From Dactylonectria macrodidyma (Eukaryota > Ascomycota > Sordariomycetes > Hypocreales > Nectriaceae): a stretch of DNA of 64,000 bases. Shown here piece by piece: positions 17,628 through 27,759 of this stretch. The stretch lies in the NCBI GenBank assembly GCA_020744425.1, contig JAGMUV010000027.1, positions 496,001-560,000 of the forward strand, in the 5' to 3' direction. A program made the translations under genes and the position numbers. Position 1 is the first letter of the stretch. Every line of letters begins with the position of its first letter. Under the pieces are notes generated by a model. That model was given only the letters and a program-made list of their open reading frames with translations, was not told the origin of the DNA and did no database searches.

Positions 17628-17876
17628 CTACTAGATATCTATAGACACATCTAAAGCCGAGGTTATTAACTTAGCAAGCACGCAGGAGCTTAGCTGCCTC
17701 TAAAGCATAATTATAGTCTTAGTAAATAGGGAACCTATCCGGCCCTTTATAAAGGAAGCATTATCTGCATATAAAATGTTCCTAATCCTAATGCGTAAGG
17801 CGCGTTTCTGCCTACTAATATAATAGCTCGAATACTATCCACTTCTAATCAGAAATATTAATAGATACCTTCTGCT
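17628..17876. other. Continuation of the RIP-like relic
   Basis: AT-rich, stop-rich DNA that joins onto 7887-9504 once gypsy-2 is removed. No readable frame. It ends at the TA target of pogo-1. Confidence 0.6.
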
Positions 17877-17878
17877 TA

Positions 17879-19737
17879 ACGTACATGATAAGCATGCGGA
17901 TCAAACAAGCATGCGGATCAAAAATCATAACCTTCGAAATAGAAATCGCTATAAAAACACAACTAACGATCTAATCAATTAAAATCAACCACTATACTCT
18001 TCCCAATATATCCCAATAACTACCTACACGTCCTTGCATTATGTCCGGGCTTGCCGCACACTCCACAGCGCCTTTCCTTCGGTCGCGCTGACCCTCCTTG
18101 ACCACCACTTTTCGACGATTCAGCCACTACCTGCGCATTAACATCCATCCGATCAATTGCTTCCCTTCCTTCATCTACTGTCATCACCCCTCTTTTCTGT
18201 AGGCGGGTCCTTTTTGCCCTACGGCGCCGGCTTAGTATCTCATTTGCCTGTCGAAGGTCGCGGTTCTCAGCCCTCAATAAGGCATTCTCATGCATCATTG
18301 CCTTAGTTCCCTTAGAAAGAGACTTTAGTGCTCCTAGAATTGACTCTGGAGAGCTACTTTGATGCCTTCTGATTCGTCTTTCAAGGTATTCAGACTGAGA
18401 CCTGGCCTCAAGGACGGTCTTTGGGGTCTTTGAAACCCAAGGGGCAGAGGCGCTAGCCTCCTCCTCAACCGGCGTTGGAGTCCGTAGCTGCACATCAAGC
18501 TTCGAGACTACACTTTCCGGGTCAAGAGGAACAAGCCCTGCTCCTCTAAAGGCTGCCTTGATATTTCTTTCTGTCATAGTGGCTTGAAATGCGGCGTAAA
18601 AGGCCGGAAAGAACTCGGTCTTCGAAACGTGGGTTATAGAGCATCTGATCAGATGCTCTATTTCTCGACCATAAGCCTTCTTGAGCAGCCCAAAGCACCC
18701 GACGTCAAGAGGCTGAAGCAGATGAGAAGAATGAGGCGGCATACAAAGCGTAATGATCTTGTTCTCCTCGCAATATATCTCAAAGTCGGCTGAGTGGTGA
18801 CTTTCGTGCCCATCGAGGATTAAAAGACGATAGGGACCAGTTGATCGGTTGGTTGTACACCGGTCAAAGTGCTTTAGCCACTCAAGACCTATCTCGTTAT
18901 CGGTCCAGCCATTTCGAGACGTTGCAATAGCCCAATCGCCCGGGAGGTTGCTTTCTCGGTACCAGTTGGCGAGGTGATATTGGCCTGCACCTATGATAAA
19001 CGGCTGGATCGCTCGGCCTTCCGCATTGATCGCCTGAATGACAGTAATCCATTCCCGGCTTCCAGGCTGCACTGATTTTGGTCTTCCACGCCTTTCTGAA
19101 CCTGTGACGACCATTCCGCTTGCAATCATGCCCATCAGAAAGCCAGTCTCGTCAAAGTTGTAGATATCATCTAATCGGATGCCGTACTTCGCGATTGTGT
19201 TCTCCACGAGCCTAAACCAGTTGCGAATAATAGTCGGATCTTCGCATTTGGCTCTCTGATAGTCGTATTTACGAAAAAAACGCGTCTTGAGCTCTTCGTG
19301 TCGCTTGACGAAGTTAGAAGCCCAGCGCTTGCCGACAGGTAACGCGTCGCGGTCGGCGAGCAATCGGTTGGCCATTTCTTCAACACCACGCAGTCGCGGG
19401 GGAAATCCTCGCGAATCTAGGTCGAGAATGAACTGAATAATGATCTGTTCCTCTAGATCAGATAGTTTGCGTGATTTAGGGATCCAATCGCAACGCGCGG
19501 ATATGCCATGCTGTCGGCGGTAGAGAGTAGTATAAGGGATTTCATAGACCTTTGCAGCGCGTCGAAGACTTAATTCTCGGTTATTTTGGTAGGCCTGAAG
19601 TGCAAGAAGCACCTTAGCCTCTATATTCGCCCGCGGCATGCTGGGTGGTTGAGGAATAATTAATCAAATAGAAATGTTGTAGGTTGAGGGATTTTTGATC
19701 CGCATGCTTGTTTGATCCGCATGCTTATCATGTACGT
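17879..19737 (-). mobile_element. pogo-1: intact Pogo/Fot1 DNA transposon
   Basis: 1859-bp element with perfect 48-bp terminal inverted repeats (17879-17926 and 19690-19737) and a TA target duplication (17877-17878, 19738-19739). Each terminal repeat contains two tandem copies of AAGCATGCGGATCAAA, probably transposase-binding sites. One intact transposase gene lies inside. Confidence 0.95.
18020..19639 (-). CDS. Pogo/Fot1 transposase (pogo-1)
   Basis: Starts at ATG 19639-19637 and is 539 aa, full length for the family. It has an N-terminal psq-type helix-turn-helix (LSLRRAAKVYEIPYTTLYRR), a CENP-B-type DNA-binding domain (residues about 60-130) and the DDE_1 catalytic domain, with acidic residues in NFDETGF, LILDGHESHHS and PLDVGCFGLLK. 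The C-terminus has a leucine-rich helix and ends with a zinc knuckle, CGVCGKPGHNARTC, an addition not present in all Pogo transposases. The frame is undamaged and both terminal repeats match, so the element may be active. It cuts and pastes DNA at TA sites in the nucleus. Confidence 0.95.
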   Translation of the reverse strand: MPRANIEAKVLLALQAYQNNRELSLRRAAKVYEIPYTTLYRRQHGISARCDWIPKSRKLSDLEEQIIIQFILDLDSRGFPPRLRGVEEMANRLLADRDALPVGKRWASNFVKRHEELKTRFFRKYDYQRAKCEDPTIIRNWFRLVENTIAKYGIRLDDIYNFDETGFLMGMIASGMVVTGSERRGRPKSVQPGSREWITVIQAINAEGRAIQPFIIGAGQYHLANWYRESNLPGDWAIATSRNGWTDNEIGLEWLKHFDRCTTNRSTGPYRLLILDGHESHHSADFEIYCEENKIITLCMPPHSSHLLQPLDVGCFGLLKKAYGREIEHLIRCSITHVSKTEFFPAFYAAFQATMTERNIKAAFRGAGLVPLDPESVVSKLDVQLRTPTPVEEEASASAPWVSKTPKTVLEARSQSEYLERRIRRHQSSSPESILGALKSLSKGTKAMMHENALLRAENRDLRQANEILSRRRRAKRTRLQKRGVMTVDEGREAIDRMDVNAQVVAESSKSGGQGGSARPKERRCGVCGKPGHNARTCR

Positions 19738-19841
19738 TACTTCTTTGTTTACCATCGCCAAATTTGCCTGGCGATCTGTTCGTTTGCTTCGCCAAGCAAC
19801 CTTTCTTCCATTATCGATCCCGATGCACCGTATGACTGAGG

Positions 19842-21887
19842 ATGGATTCCGATTCTAGGGGTAATATGAGCCCTGGATCTGATTTTGGAGTCCATTGCCC
19901 GTCTTGCAACCAAATTAAACCAGCAAGTGACTTCATTAGCAGGAGGAAATCTGCCAATCAAACTACAACCTGCCTGGAATGCCGGGACCAGCGCAATTCC
20001 GAGGTAACTGATATCATTGGTATAGTCTATATGCCTCCCTAACCTGATCAAGCGTGCCAGGTCCAAAGGTGCGGTCCTGACGTTGAGGAACCTGGCCGTC
20101 CGTCCTTCCTCAGCTGAGAGATCTGCCCCGAAAAGAACCGACAGAGATGCTGGCCTATCGCCTCCCGTGCAGCCAACGGCCCATCCAATCGCCTCACATT
20201 CTGACCCATCTACTGTCCGAAGCAGCACAACTGGTTTGGATTACTCTTACTTGGCTGCTAGGTTCCACAGGGCCGGGAAGGACTCGCAAGATGATCCTTC
20301 CAAGGCCGGGGCGAGGGCCAAGCTGGCCGCTGTCCAGCGCGACCATCGTTCACGACGCCGTGCAGGGGAGACTGTGTCACTGACTCCCACAATATCTCAA
20401 CTCGGCGTCTTTAATGGGTCTGAGGGTCCTGGGGAAGGTATTCTTGTGCTGTGGTCCTGGTAAATTGTTCAGGCTAACCACGGAGCGTAGATAGAAGTCG
20501 AGATCGACTACAACCGAGTTGGTTTCAAGACGGGGATGGGATAACTAAGGAAGGCAATGACAGAGGACAGTTCTCTGAATCTGATATTGACGCCGAGGAC
20601 TATTTCAACTTACTCCTCTCGCCTGCTCGACCACGGAGGTACCTCAAACAATTAGGGGTGGAGTGTGATTCCGATCCAGAGGACGAAGACGAGAACGGCG
20701 ATAATAATTCCGTGGATGGAAGCCCTCTTCGCCATCGCTTGCCGCAGCCTTCCACACGGCCAAGGCGTGGTCGCCGTGGTCCTGCCCCTGGTACAGGAGG
20801 GCGGCCGAGACAATCTCGAAGGCAAACTCGATCGTCGAGGCCGCCACGACGGTATCGGAGTCCAGTGATGATTCCACCTGAAGAATCGGCGGTATTTCAC
20901 GCACAAGACCCGGTGTGGAATGGAGACCTCGAGGCTTGCGCCTTGACCGGTCGCGACAAGGCAATCCTCCACGAGTTCTGGACAAAGCTGGACAATGACC
21001 AAATGCAGTTTTGCGGTCGATGCCAAGAGAGTTGGTTCCAGATGAAGATCGATTGCGATGGCATTTGTGCGCGTTGCTATCGAAAGGATGAAAAACGCCG
21101 CCCCGACGAGCCGTATTTCTTCTCTGCGGATAATCAGCTCGACTTTGGCCCTGTACCGGCCCGGTTACCCCAGCTTACGCCTACTGAAGAGTCTTTGATT
21201 GCTCGTGTTCACGTCCACGTGAACATTATGCTTGTGCGAGGGCAGCAGTACAAGTATCGGGGGCACGTAGTTCACTTTCTCCGTGAGGTTGGCTTAGTGT
21301 ACAACCAGCTCCCGCTTCTGCCGCAGGAGTTGAACATTGTATTACTACGTCCTGCCAATACGTCGTCCCACGCAATTCTTAGCCGGCAATTCACCCGCCA
21401 GTTCCGTGTCCGCCGCCAGCCGGTTGTCATATGGTTAGACTACCTCCGCCGCCATCATCCTGGCTATCGATGCATCGTCATCGACGAAGAGAGGCTGAAT
21501 CAATTGCCCCAAGATGGCAATGTCCTGGATGCCATCCCCCAGAGTCAGGTGGAGGCTGCGGATGTTGGACCCGAGGAAGATCAGGAGGCAGAGCCTGACC
21601 TGGAGGACGAGGCTGCAGTGCCAGACCTGTTGGCCAAGGACACAGAGCTCGATGCTCTGCGGTCTGTTCTCGCCGGAGAATCAGAAGCTGATTCAGGGCT
21701 TTCCACAAGCTTCCAGGCGCAGGCGCAACACGAGCTACGGCTCCCGAATATACGACACACACCCATTAATGAGTTCAATCGCTCTCATGCCCTACTCTCC
21801 TTAGCGTTTCCCTGCCTCTTTCCTGACGGTAGAGCCGACTTTGTTGAACCTCGATTACGCTCCATTGATTATTCAGCCGAAGGCTGA
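19842..21887 (+). pseudogene. Helitron Rep/helicase protein, N-terminal part
   Basis: Starts with a small zinc module (CPSCNQIKPASDF ... CLECR) at ATG 19842. After an intron of uncertain ends (donor 20004; acceptor 20060 does not keep frame) a second coding block runs to 20437, then a clean 53-nt intron 20438-20490 (phase 1, with branch-like GCTAAC) leads in frame into a long exon to 21887. That exon holds the cysteine motif FCGRCQESW ... CARCYR and the segment following it that precedes Helitron_like_N in fungal Helitrons. The frame ends abruptly after LRSIDYSAEG, where the Rep domain should continue, so Rep and helicase are missing here. Truncated copy; no RIP-like decay. Confidence 0.65.
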
Positions 21888-22137
21888 CTCTACATTAATC
21901 CATAAGTTTTCCCAATAATGAGGGTTTGGTGCAGACAGGGATTAATAAGTTTCTCGGTCTCTGATTGGTTTAAATTTTGTATGGACGGCCACAAAACGAG
22001 GAGCAACTGGACGACGGCTCATAAAAAGTGGGCCTAGCTTGCCAGCTAGCAGTCCCCCTGGCTTGTTTACTCGGAATTTCGCTTGGCATGGAAACTTCGT
22101 TCACGCAACGCATCTTCATGTCTTGCGTCATTGAGTA
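21888..22137. other. Spacer between Helitron fragments
   Basis: About 250 bp without a convincing gene. It begins with the short hairpin CAGCCGAAGGCTG (21876-21888) at the point where the Helitron frame breaks. No Helitron terminus could be fixed. Confidence 0.4.
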
Positions 22138-22344
22138 ATGCATCCGAAGTCTACTCCTCAAGGGCTTCAAGATGACTTAGTGTCCATTGTCTGTGCCCGC
22201 TGTGGCGAGAAGAAACCGGCTGGTGACTTCGTCAGCAAACGGAAATCTGCTGGGAACACCAAGAACTGCCTGGAATGTCGTAGTCGGTGCAATTCTCATG
22301 TCAGCTCTGTCTCCCCACTCCGCAAGACATTCAATACTAACTAA
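22138..22344 (+). pseudogene. Second Helitron zinc-module exon
   Basis: ATG at 22138 opens a short frame with CARCGEKKPAGDF ... CLECRSR, closely related to the module at 19842. It is followed by an intron-like end (TACTAAC branch motif near 22338, acceptor near 22356). What follows is not the next exon but a piece of Helitron Rep in reverse orientation, so this is only the 5' tip of a second copy. Confidence 0.55.
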
Positions 22345-22851
22345 GTGAAGCGTCCGCAGGGCACGAGGGAAGTCAAAACGACACTCCCTCTCCGGATTGG
22401 CTGCCTCGATGTCTGCAGCAGCGCCCTCCATATCCCTCGCGATGTCACCGGTTCTCTTCCTCACACGCAAGCAGTACGTGGTGTTGCACTTGTGGCGCTG
22501 GCAACGGTTGACAATTTGCGAGAGCCGCAGGAATGTCATCTCTATGCTTAGGGGATCTACGCTCAGCGGATTACCCTCACCCTGAGGCATAGTCCTACTC
22601 GGCTCGGGGTTAATGGCAGTGACGTGGAATCCCCACGTGCGTGCAAAAACATCACGAGCGGCTTCATCCTCCATGTCGGCTCCGGGGCAATTTTCCATCC
22701 AGTACAGGCCTTGGTTGTGTGGACTCCCACGCCCTTGCCATTCATAACGATCCCAGTAATCCGTGATGCTGAACTTCTTGCTTAGCACGATATCCCGAAA
22801 GAGGCAGTATCGGCGGTAGAAGTGGAAAAATAGACGATCAAGAGGTCGCAA
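22345..22851 (-). pseudogene. Inverted Helitron Rep-domain fragment
   Basis: On the minus strand an open frame shows fragments of the Helitron rolling-circle (Rep) region: DIVLSKKFSITDYWDRYEW, GSPHNQGLYWMENCPGA and NTTYCLRV ... CRFDFPRALR. In other copies HIHG replaces HNQG, so the second HUH histidine seems lost. It is inverted relative to the fragments on both sides. The ORF continues to 22177, but that last part is the antisense of the zinc exon and not Helitron-like. Confidence 0.55.
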
Positions 22852-23606
22852 GGTTTGTCAACGCCTTACGAGTATACGCCACTAAAGATACGGTGAACGA
22901 ATATAACCACTATCACCTCGACCGCCTCAGCCGGCCAGTCATCCAGGTCATGGCTAAGAACGTCGGCCCCGGCGCGGCTGCTGCGCCTGATGACAAGGCG
23001 GGCAACCTTGCGAAGCAGATCCCCATATGCATTGGCTCCCGTCTGATGCTGACGTCCAACCTTTGGCAGCCGGTTGGCCTCTGCAACGGCGCTCGCGGCA
23101 CAGTTTACGATATCGGCTGGGCACCTGGGGCCGACCCCATCCAAGACCCTCCCTGTGTTATCATGATGGAGTTTGACAAATACAGCGGACCGGTATTCCT
23201 GACCACCGCTGATGGCAGGAAGATTGTGCCGATTCTCCCAGTGGAGAGGGACTTCCTCATCGGAGCCACTCTCTGCGCTCGCACCCAGTTTCCCCTGATC
23301 GTATGCTACGCAATTACCGTGCACAAGTCACAAAGCATCACCGAAGACATGGTAGTTACAGATCTGTCCTGCCGGGACTTTTAGACTGGTTTAAGCTACG
23401 TGGCTGTCTCTCGCGTGAAAACGCTCGAGGGTCTGATGTTGGATGCACTATTTGATCGTAATCACCTGGTCTACGGGTCTCCCCCGGATGGCATGAAGAT
23501 GAAGATGAGGGATCAGGAGCTTAGGAAACGGCAGGTGCTCACACGGAATCCGTACATGTCACATAATACCAAGAATGGCCATGGCAATGGATCAGTACGT
23601 AGATAA
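22836..23606 (+). pseudogene. Helitron PIF1-like helicase, C-terminal fragment
   Basis: In-frame reading from about 22836 gives NALRVYATKDTVNEYNHYHL, GSRLMLTSNLWQPVGLCNG and the helicase motif YAITVHKSQSIT, then a TAG (23382-23384), then SYVAVSRVKTLEGLMLDAL in the same frame. This is the end of the Helitron helicase with one nonsense codon. The N-terminal Walker motifs are absent. It abuts the inverted Rep fragment, which shows local rearrangement. Confidence 0.6.
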
Positions 23607-23731
23607 TGCAGTAGTAGTAATAGCTTCCCGGCCCGCGGACACACAGCCTTCGGCTGAGGCTACCCCATGCACCCCATCGCCGCTCCAATGTGCATGGGGT
23701 GACGTAGTATTTTAATTACGTAGCTAGAGTT
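23607..23731. repeat. Spacer with hairpin, possible Helitron 3' end
   Basis: Contains the inverted repeat ACCCCATGCAC ... GTGCATGGGGT (about 23663-23701) downstream of the helicase fragment, as expected near a Helitron 3' end. No fully canonical CTRR|T end could be confirmed. Confidence 0.3.
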
Positions 23732-23820
23732 TGTGACGGGAGCGTCTGGAGTGCTGGACCCAGGGTGGGGTCGATACGTAACTAGGACGCACGGGGCAGG
23801 CCGCAGGGACTATTAACGCG
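23732..23820 (+). repeat. Truncated LTR of the gypsy-1 family
   Basis: The first 89 bases of the gypsy-1 LTR in sense orientation (TGTGACGGGAGCG onward), ending at AACGCG where LINE sequence begins. No internal gypsy sequence is next to it. Confidence 0.85.
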
Positions 23821-26800
23821 ACCGAACACGGGTCGGACCACAGGGCAATCCGGACAGAGTTTGACCTCACAACGCCGCAGAGGACAGCTGGTCCTGGACT
23901 TCTCTTCAAGAACGCACCGTGGAATGCGATCAAGGAGAGGGTGAAGGACCAACTAGCACCACTTCCGTGGGATGGCGGAGTTCAGGCACAGACGGACAGG
24001 TTGATGGAGGCAGTCCTCGGTGCAATCCACGCACTGGTTCCTCGGGCGAAGCCATCACCATACGCAAAGAGATGGTGGACAACAGACCTCACTCGACTCC
24101 GGAAAGCCTACACGTACTGGAGAAACCTGGCGAGGGCACAGCGCCGCGCAGGCCATAAGCAGGACAACCTAGAAAGCAGAGCGAGGGTAGCAGGCAAAGA
24201 GTACCACGACACCATCAGAAGACAGAAGAGGGCCCACTGGGACGACTTCCTCGCAGACGGGACCAACATCTGGCAGGCGGCCAAATACCTTAAACCTGGT
24301 GGCGACATGGTCGGCGACAAAATCCCCCGGCTGAAAAGGGCGGACGGGACGACAACGCAGGATAAAGCGGAACAGGCGGAAGAACTGCTGACGACATTCT
24401 TCCCGCCGCTGCCAGCAACCATCGAAGACGAAGGTCCACGACCGCGGCGGAGAGAAGTGGCCATGCCAGACTTGACGTTGGAGGAGGTGGAGGAGAAAGT
24501 CATGGCAGCCAAGGCGTGGAAAGCACCCGGAGAAGACGGCGTGCCGGCGATGGTGTGGAAGCAACTGTGGCCGGTGGTCAAGGAACGCGTGATGCATCTG
24601 TTCCGCACCTCACTGGATGAAGGACAGCTACCAGACCAGTGGAGAAGCGCAAAGATCATCCCGCTCAAGAAGCCGGACAAGGGCGATTACGCACTCGCAA
24701 AGGCATGGAGACCAATCTCGCTGCTGTCGACGCTGGGAAAGATCCTCGAGGCGGTAGTGGCGGACAGGATCTCATACGCCGCCGAGACGTTCGGGCTCCT
24801 GCCCACAAACCACTTTGGGGCAAGGAAGCGGCGGTCGGCAGAGCAGGCTCTGCTGCTCTTCCAAGAACAAGTGTACAAAGCATGGCGGAACCGCAAGGTG
24901 GTCAGCCTGGCCAGCTTCGACATCAAAGGCGCGTACAACGGCGTGTTCGATGACAGACTGCTACAGAGGCTGGAAGCAAGAGGTATCCTCAAGAAGCTGG
25001 TGCAATGGATAAGCGCGTTCTGCTCTAATCGCACGGCCAGCATTGTGGTGAACGGCTACACGTCAGAGCAACGGGAGCTGCCGCAAGCCGGCCTTCCCCA
25101 AGGATCGCCGCTTTCGCCAGTGCTTTTCCTGTTCTTCAACGCAGACCTTGTGCAAAGCAAGATTAACTCGAAAGGCGGATCGATGGCGTTTGTCGACGAC
25201 TACTCGGCCTGGGTCACGGGGCCGACGGCGGAGGCGAACAGGGACGGCATACAAGCCATCATTGGCCGGGCACTGGCGTGGGGGAAACGCAGTGGAGCGA
25301 CGTTTGAGCATGACAAGACAGCAATTGTCCACTTCACGCGCGTAGCTGAACGCACCAGCGAGGCGCCGTTCACGATCAATGGAGAGGAAGTCAAGCCCAA
25401 AGCGAAGGCCAAACTCTTAGGGGTAATCATGGACACGGGGCTCAGGTTCAAGGAACACATGGCCAAGGCCGCCACGAAAGGTCTCTTGGCAGCCATGTGT
25501 CTAAGGAGACTCAGGATGCTGCCACCACAAGCTGCCAGACAACTCTTCGTCGCAACCGTTGCCCCAGCCATGGACTACGCGTCTGTCGTATGGGCGCATG
25601 CGCGCGGCGAAAGGGAATTGAAAGAGTTCAACAGGGCACAGAAAATAGGAGCGCGGGCCATCACGGGAGCCTTCCAGACGGTGGCGAGGGCAGTGGCTGA
25701 AGCGGAAGCCAACATCCAAACAGTACACGAGCGACATGCTCTGGCTGGAATGAAGTTGTACATCAATATGCAGACGCTGCCAAAGAAGCACCCGTTAGCG
25801 ACACTCAAAGTATCAGTGAGTCGAAGGTACATCTCGCCGATGAAGAGACTGGCGCTTGCCCTCGGCGAGAGCGGAATCGGGCGGATGGAAACAATCGAAG
25901 CCTATGCAGCACCGCCGTGGCACGCCCGCGTGTCGCTGGTGTGTGAGGCAGATCGGAAGGTGGCGATAGCGGCAGCCAACAGTGTCGAAGACATCACCAT
26001 CGCGACCAGCGCTTCCGACAGAGGAGGAATGACGGGCATGGGAGGCATCATCAGCCACAAAGCACCAGGGCGAGAGAATAGGGTCATGGCCAGGTACTCG
26101 GTCACTCTCGGCTCGCGAGACGACCAGAACCCCTACACAGCCGAGCTAGGGGCGATAGCAATGGCATTGCGATGCATGCCTGACGGATTACGGGACCGAA
26201 GGCTTACCATACTGTCAAGCGGCCAGTCAGCACTGAAGGCGATCGCGCGACCACGACAACAATCGGGTCAGTGCGCCATCCGAGAAATCTACAACCACAT
26301 CCGACGGCTAAGAAAAGGCAACAACATGGTCAAGATGATTTGGGTACCCTCTCGGGATGATGCGTTCCCCTTGGGGCCCAAGGCGAAGAGACAGGCCCAG
26401 AGAGCAGCTGAATCGGGGCGCATGCCAGAGACACAGCCGTACCAAGCCCGATCGACGCGGATAAGACTAGCGAGAGAGCAGCTACAACAGCACCAGACAC
26501 TACCGGACAGAGTGGGCGGCTTCTCCAAGAGGGTTGACAAAGCGCTACCAGGAAAACACACAAAGGTGCTGTACGACGGACTGAAGAGGCGCGAAGCAGA
26601 CACGCTTTCGCAGTTGCGCACGGGAATGGCGAGGATTAACAGCTACCTGTCGAGGATCGGTGCAGTGGAATCAGACTTGTGCGACTGTGGAAGGGCAGTC
26701 GAGACGATGGAACATTTTCTCTTTCGATGCACCAAGTGGGATGCACAACGCGAAGGCATAAGACAAATCAGGCAAAGCGAGATAGGAAACCTATCGTTCT

Positions 26801-26910
26801 TTTTGGGAGGAAAGTCGGCATTGGACGGACCGAAGTGGTCACCTAACCTACAGGCGGTGCGAGCAACGATCAAATTTGCGATGAAGACAGGAAGGTTGGG
26901 AGTGAAGTAG
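23821..26910 (+). CDS. LINE ORF2: endonuclease end, reverse transcriptase, RNase H-like
   Basis: The frame is open from the junction; the first residues (GSDHRAIRTEFDL) are the conserved C-terminal end of an APE-type endonuclease, whose catalytic N-terminal part is missing. The RT domain runs about 24450-25350, with IIPLKKPDKGD, ASFDIKGAYN, GLPQGSPLSP and the catalytic FVDD near 25191. An RNase H-like domain follows (ASDRGGMTG, YTAELGAI), but the positions of the third and fourth acidic residues read SSGQSAL and WVPSRDDA rather than the usual SDSQAAL and GNEKAD, so activity is doubtful. A C-terminal zinc cluster is present (CDCGRAVETMEHFLFRC). No stop occurs in about 3 kb, suggesting recent arrival, but it cannot retrotranspose alone. 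Confidence 0.85.
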   Translation, partial: TEHGSDHRAIRTEFDLTTPQRTAGPGLLFKNAPWNAIKERVKDQLAPLPWDGGVQAQTDRLMEAVLGAIHALVPRAKPSPYAKRWWTTDLTRLRKAYTYWRNLARAQRRAGHKQDNLESRARVAGKEYHDTIRRQKRAHWDDFLADGTNIWQAAKYLKPGGDMVGDKIPRLKRADGTTTQDKAEQAEELLTTFFPPLPATIEDEGPRPRRREVAMPDLTLEEVEEKVMAAKAWKAPGEDGVPAMVWKQLWPVVKERVMHLFRTSLDEGQLPDQWRSAKIIPLKKPDKGDYALAKAWRPISLLSTLGKILEAVVADRISYAAETFGLLPTNHFGARKRRSAEQALLLFQEQVYKAWRNRKVVSLASFDIKGAYNGVFDDRLLQRLEARGILKKLVQWISAFCSNRTASIVVNGYTSEQRELPQAGLPQGSPLSPVLFLFFNADLVQSKINSKGGSMAFVDDYSAWVTGPTAEANRDGIQAIIGRALAWGKRSGATFEHDKTAIVHFTRVAERTSEAPFTINGEEVKPKAKAKLLGVIMDTGLRFKEHMAKAATKGLLAAMCLRRLRMLPPQAARQLFVATVAPAMDYASVVWAHARGERELKEFNRAQKIGARAITGAFQTVARAVAEAEANIQTVHERHALAGMKLYINMQTLPKKHPLATLKVSVSRRYISPMKRLALALGESGIGRMETIEAYAAPPWHARVSLVCEADRKVAIAAANSVEDITIATSASDRGGMTGMGGIISHKAPGRENRVMARYSVTLGSRDDQNPYTAELGAIAMALRCMPDGLRDRRLTILSSGQSALKAIARPRQQSGQCAIREIYNHIRRLRKGNNMVKMIWVPSRDDAFPLGPKAKRQAQRAAESGRMPETQPYQARSTRIRLAREQLQQHQTLPDRVGGFSKRVDKALPGKHTKVLYDGLKRREADTLSQLRTGMARINSYLSRIGAVESDLCDCGRAVETMEHFLFRCTKWDAQREGIRQIRQSEIGNLSFFLGGKSALDGPKWSPNLQAVRATIKFAMKTGRLGVK

Positions 26911-27198
26911 GAGAATGGGACATACTAACAGCCGGAACCAGGAAACAGTGGCACAATACTAACACAGTACAGCCTCATTTTGACAGACCACGCTTCAGCT
27001 GCTGAGGATAGGATGCTGAACACTTGGAGAAATTGGCCTTCAAGCAGGCCTGTCAGAGAGTCAAGCGAGGCCAAACGAAAGCGATCCAGGGAGAGAAAGT
27101 GGGGCTTTACTTGTGGCCAGGATTGAAGGTGGCAGAAATGTAAATAGCATAGCGTGTTCCATGGCCCTATGAGATCCGTTCTCCTGGGCGTAATAAAT

Positions 27199-27231
<33 letters not shown>

Positions 27232-27240
27232 GAGGGCTGA
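23821..27240 (+). mobile_element. 5'-truncated Tad-like LINE
   Basis: Runs from inside the endonuclease domain to a 3' tail of about ten CTA triplets (27199-27230). 5' truncation plus a simple-repeat tail is typical of target-primed reverse transcription. The 3' untranslated part is 26911-27198. No clear target duplication was found; the 5' junction lies inside a gypsy LTR scrap. Confidence 0.85.
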
Positions 27241-27241
27241 C

Positions 27242-27425
27242 ATAATTGTCACGATGTGTATTTGGGTAGCAGGGCGTGTATATGGCGTGTGCCTGCTATA
27301 GCAATATCCTTCTAGCTATTTTAGCATAAAGGGTGTACAGGGACTCAGAGCGGGGACTTGACACAATCAAGAACATACACACACCCAATCAGGTGCCTCA
27401 CACGACAAAAGCTCGTGACAATAAT
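27242..27425 (+). repeat. Solo LTR of the copia-2 family with ATAAT target duplication
   Basis: The 174-bp LTR is 27247-27420, flanked by ATAAT (27242-27246 and 27421-27425). It differs from the copia-2 LTRs at one base (AAAGGGTG against AAAGGTTG). Copia-2 begins immediately after the second ATAAT. Confidence 0.9.
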
Positions 27426-27599
27426 TGTCACGATGTGTATTTGGGTAGCAGGGCGTGTATATGGCGTGTGCCTGCTATAGCAATATCCTTCTAGCTATTT
27501 TAGCATAAAGGTTGTACAGGGACTCAGAGCGGGGACTTGACACAATCAAGAACATACACACACCCAATCAGGTGCCTCACACGACAAAAGCTCGTGACA
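27426..27599 (+). repeat. 5' LTR of copia-2
   Basis: 174 bp, starts TGTCACGATGTG and ends CTCGTGACA. Unusually short for an LTR. The downstream primer-binding site begins one base after its end. Confidence 0.95.
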
Positions 27600-27610
27600 G
27601 TTATGAGCCC
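27600..27610 (+). promoter_or_regulatory. copia-2 primer-binding site, half-tRNA(iMet) type
   Basis: GTTATGAGCCC is complementary to GGGCTCATAAC, the anticodon stem-loop of initiator tRNA-Met. The same core is used by copia-1 at 2319-2330. Confidence 0.7.
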
Positions 27611-27759
27611 GGTTCGCGACAATTCCATTGAAAAAGACAGCAACAATACGATTTGCATCGAGCCAGACCTCGAAGGGCCGATATCCATCGTTGTTCAGAT
27701 AGAATACGTCGTGACGCGGTCAAAATCGATCGATACCGTCCGTTCCGGCCGATCCGAAT

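Noticed and set aside
19749..20228. 159-codon minus-strand frame
   Set aside because: Lies opposite the Helitron zinc module and the spliced Helitron exon, which have recognisable motifs; this frame has none.
21876..23701. Hairpins CAGCCGAAGGCTG and ACCCCATGCAC...GTGCATGGGGT as definite Helitron 3' ends
   Set aside because: No fully canonical CTRR followed by T could be confirmed next to them; kept only as candidates.
27199..27230. CTA repeat as an independent microsatellite
   Set aside because: It sits exactly at the 3' end of the LINE and is better read as the LINE tail.
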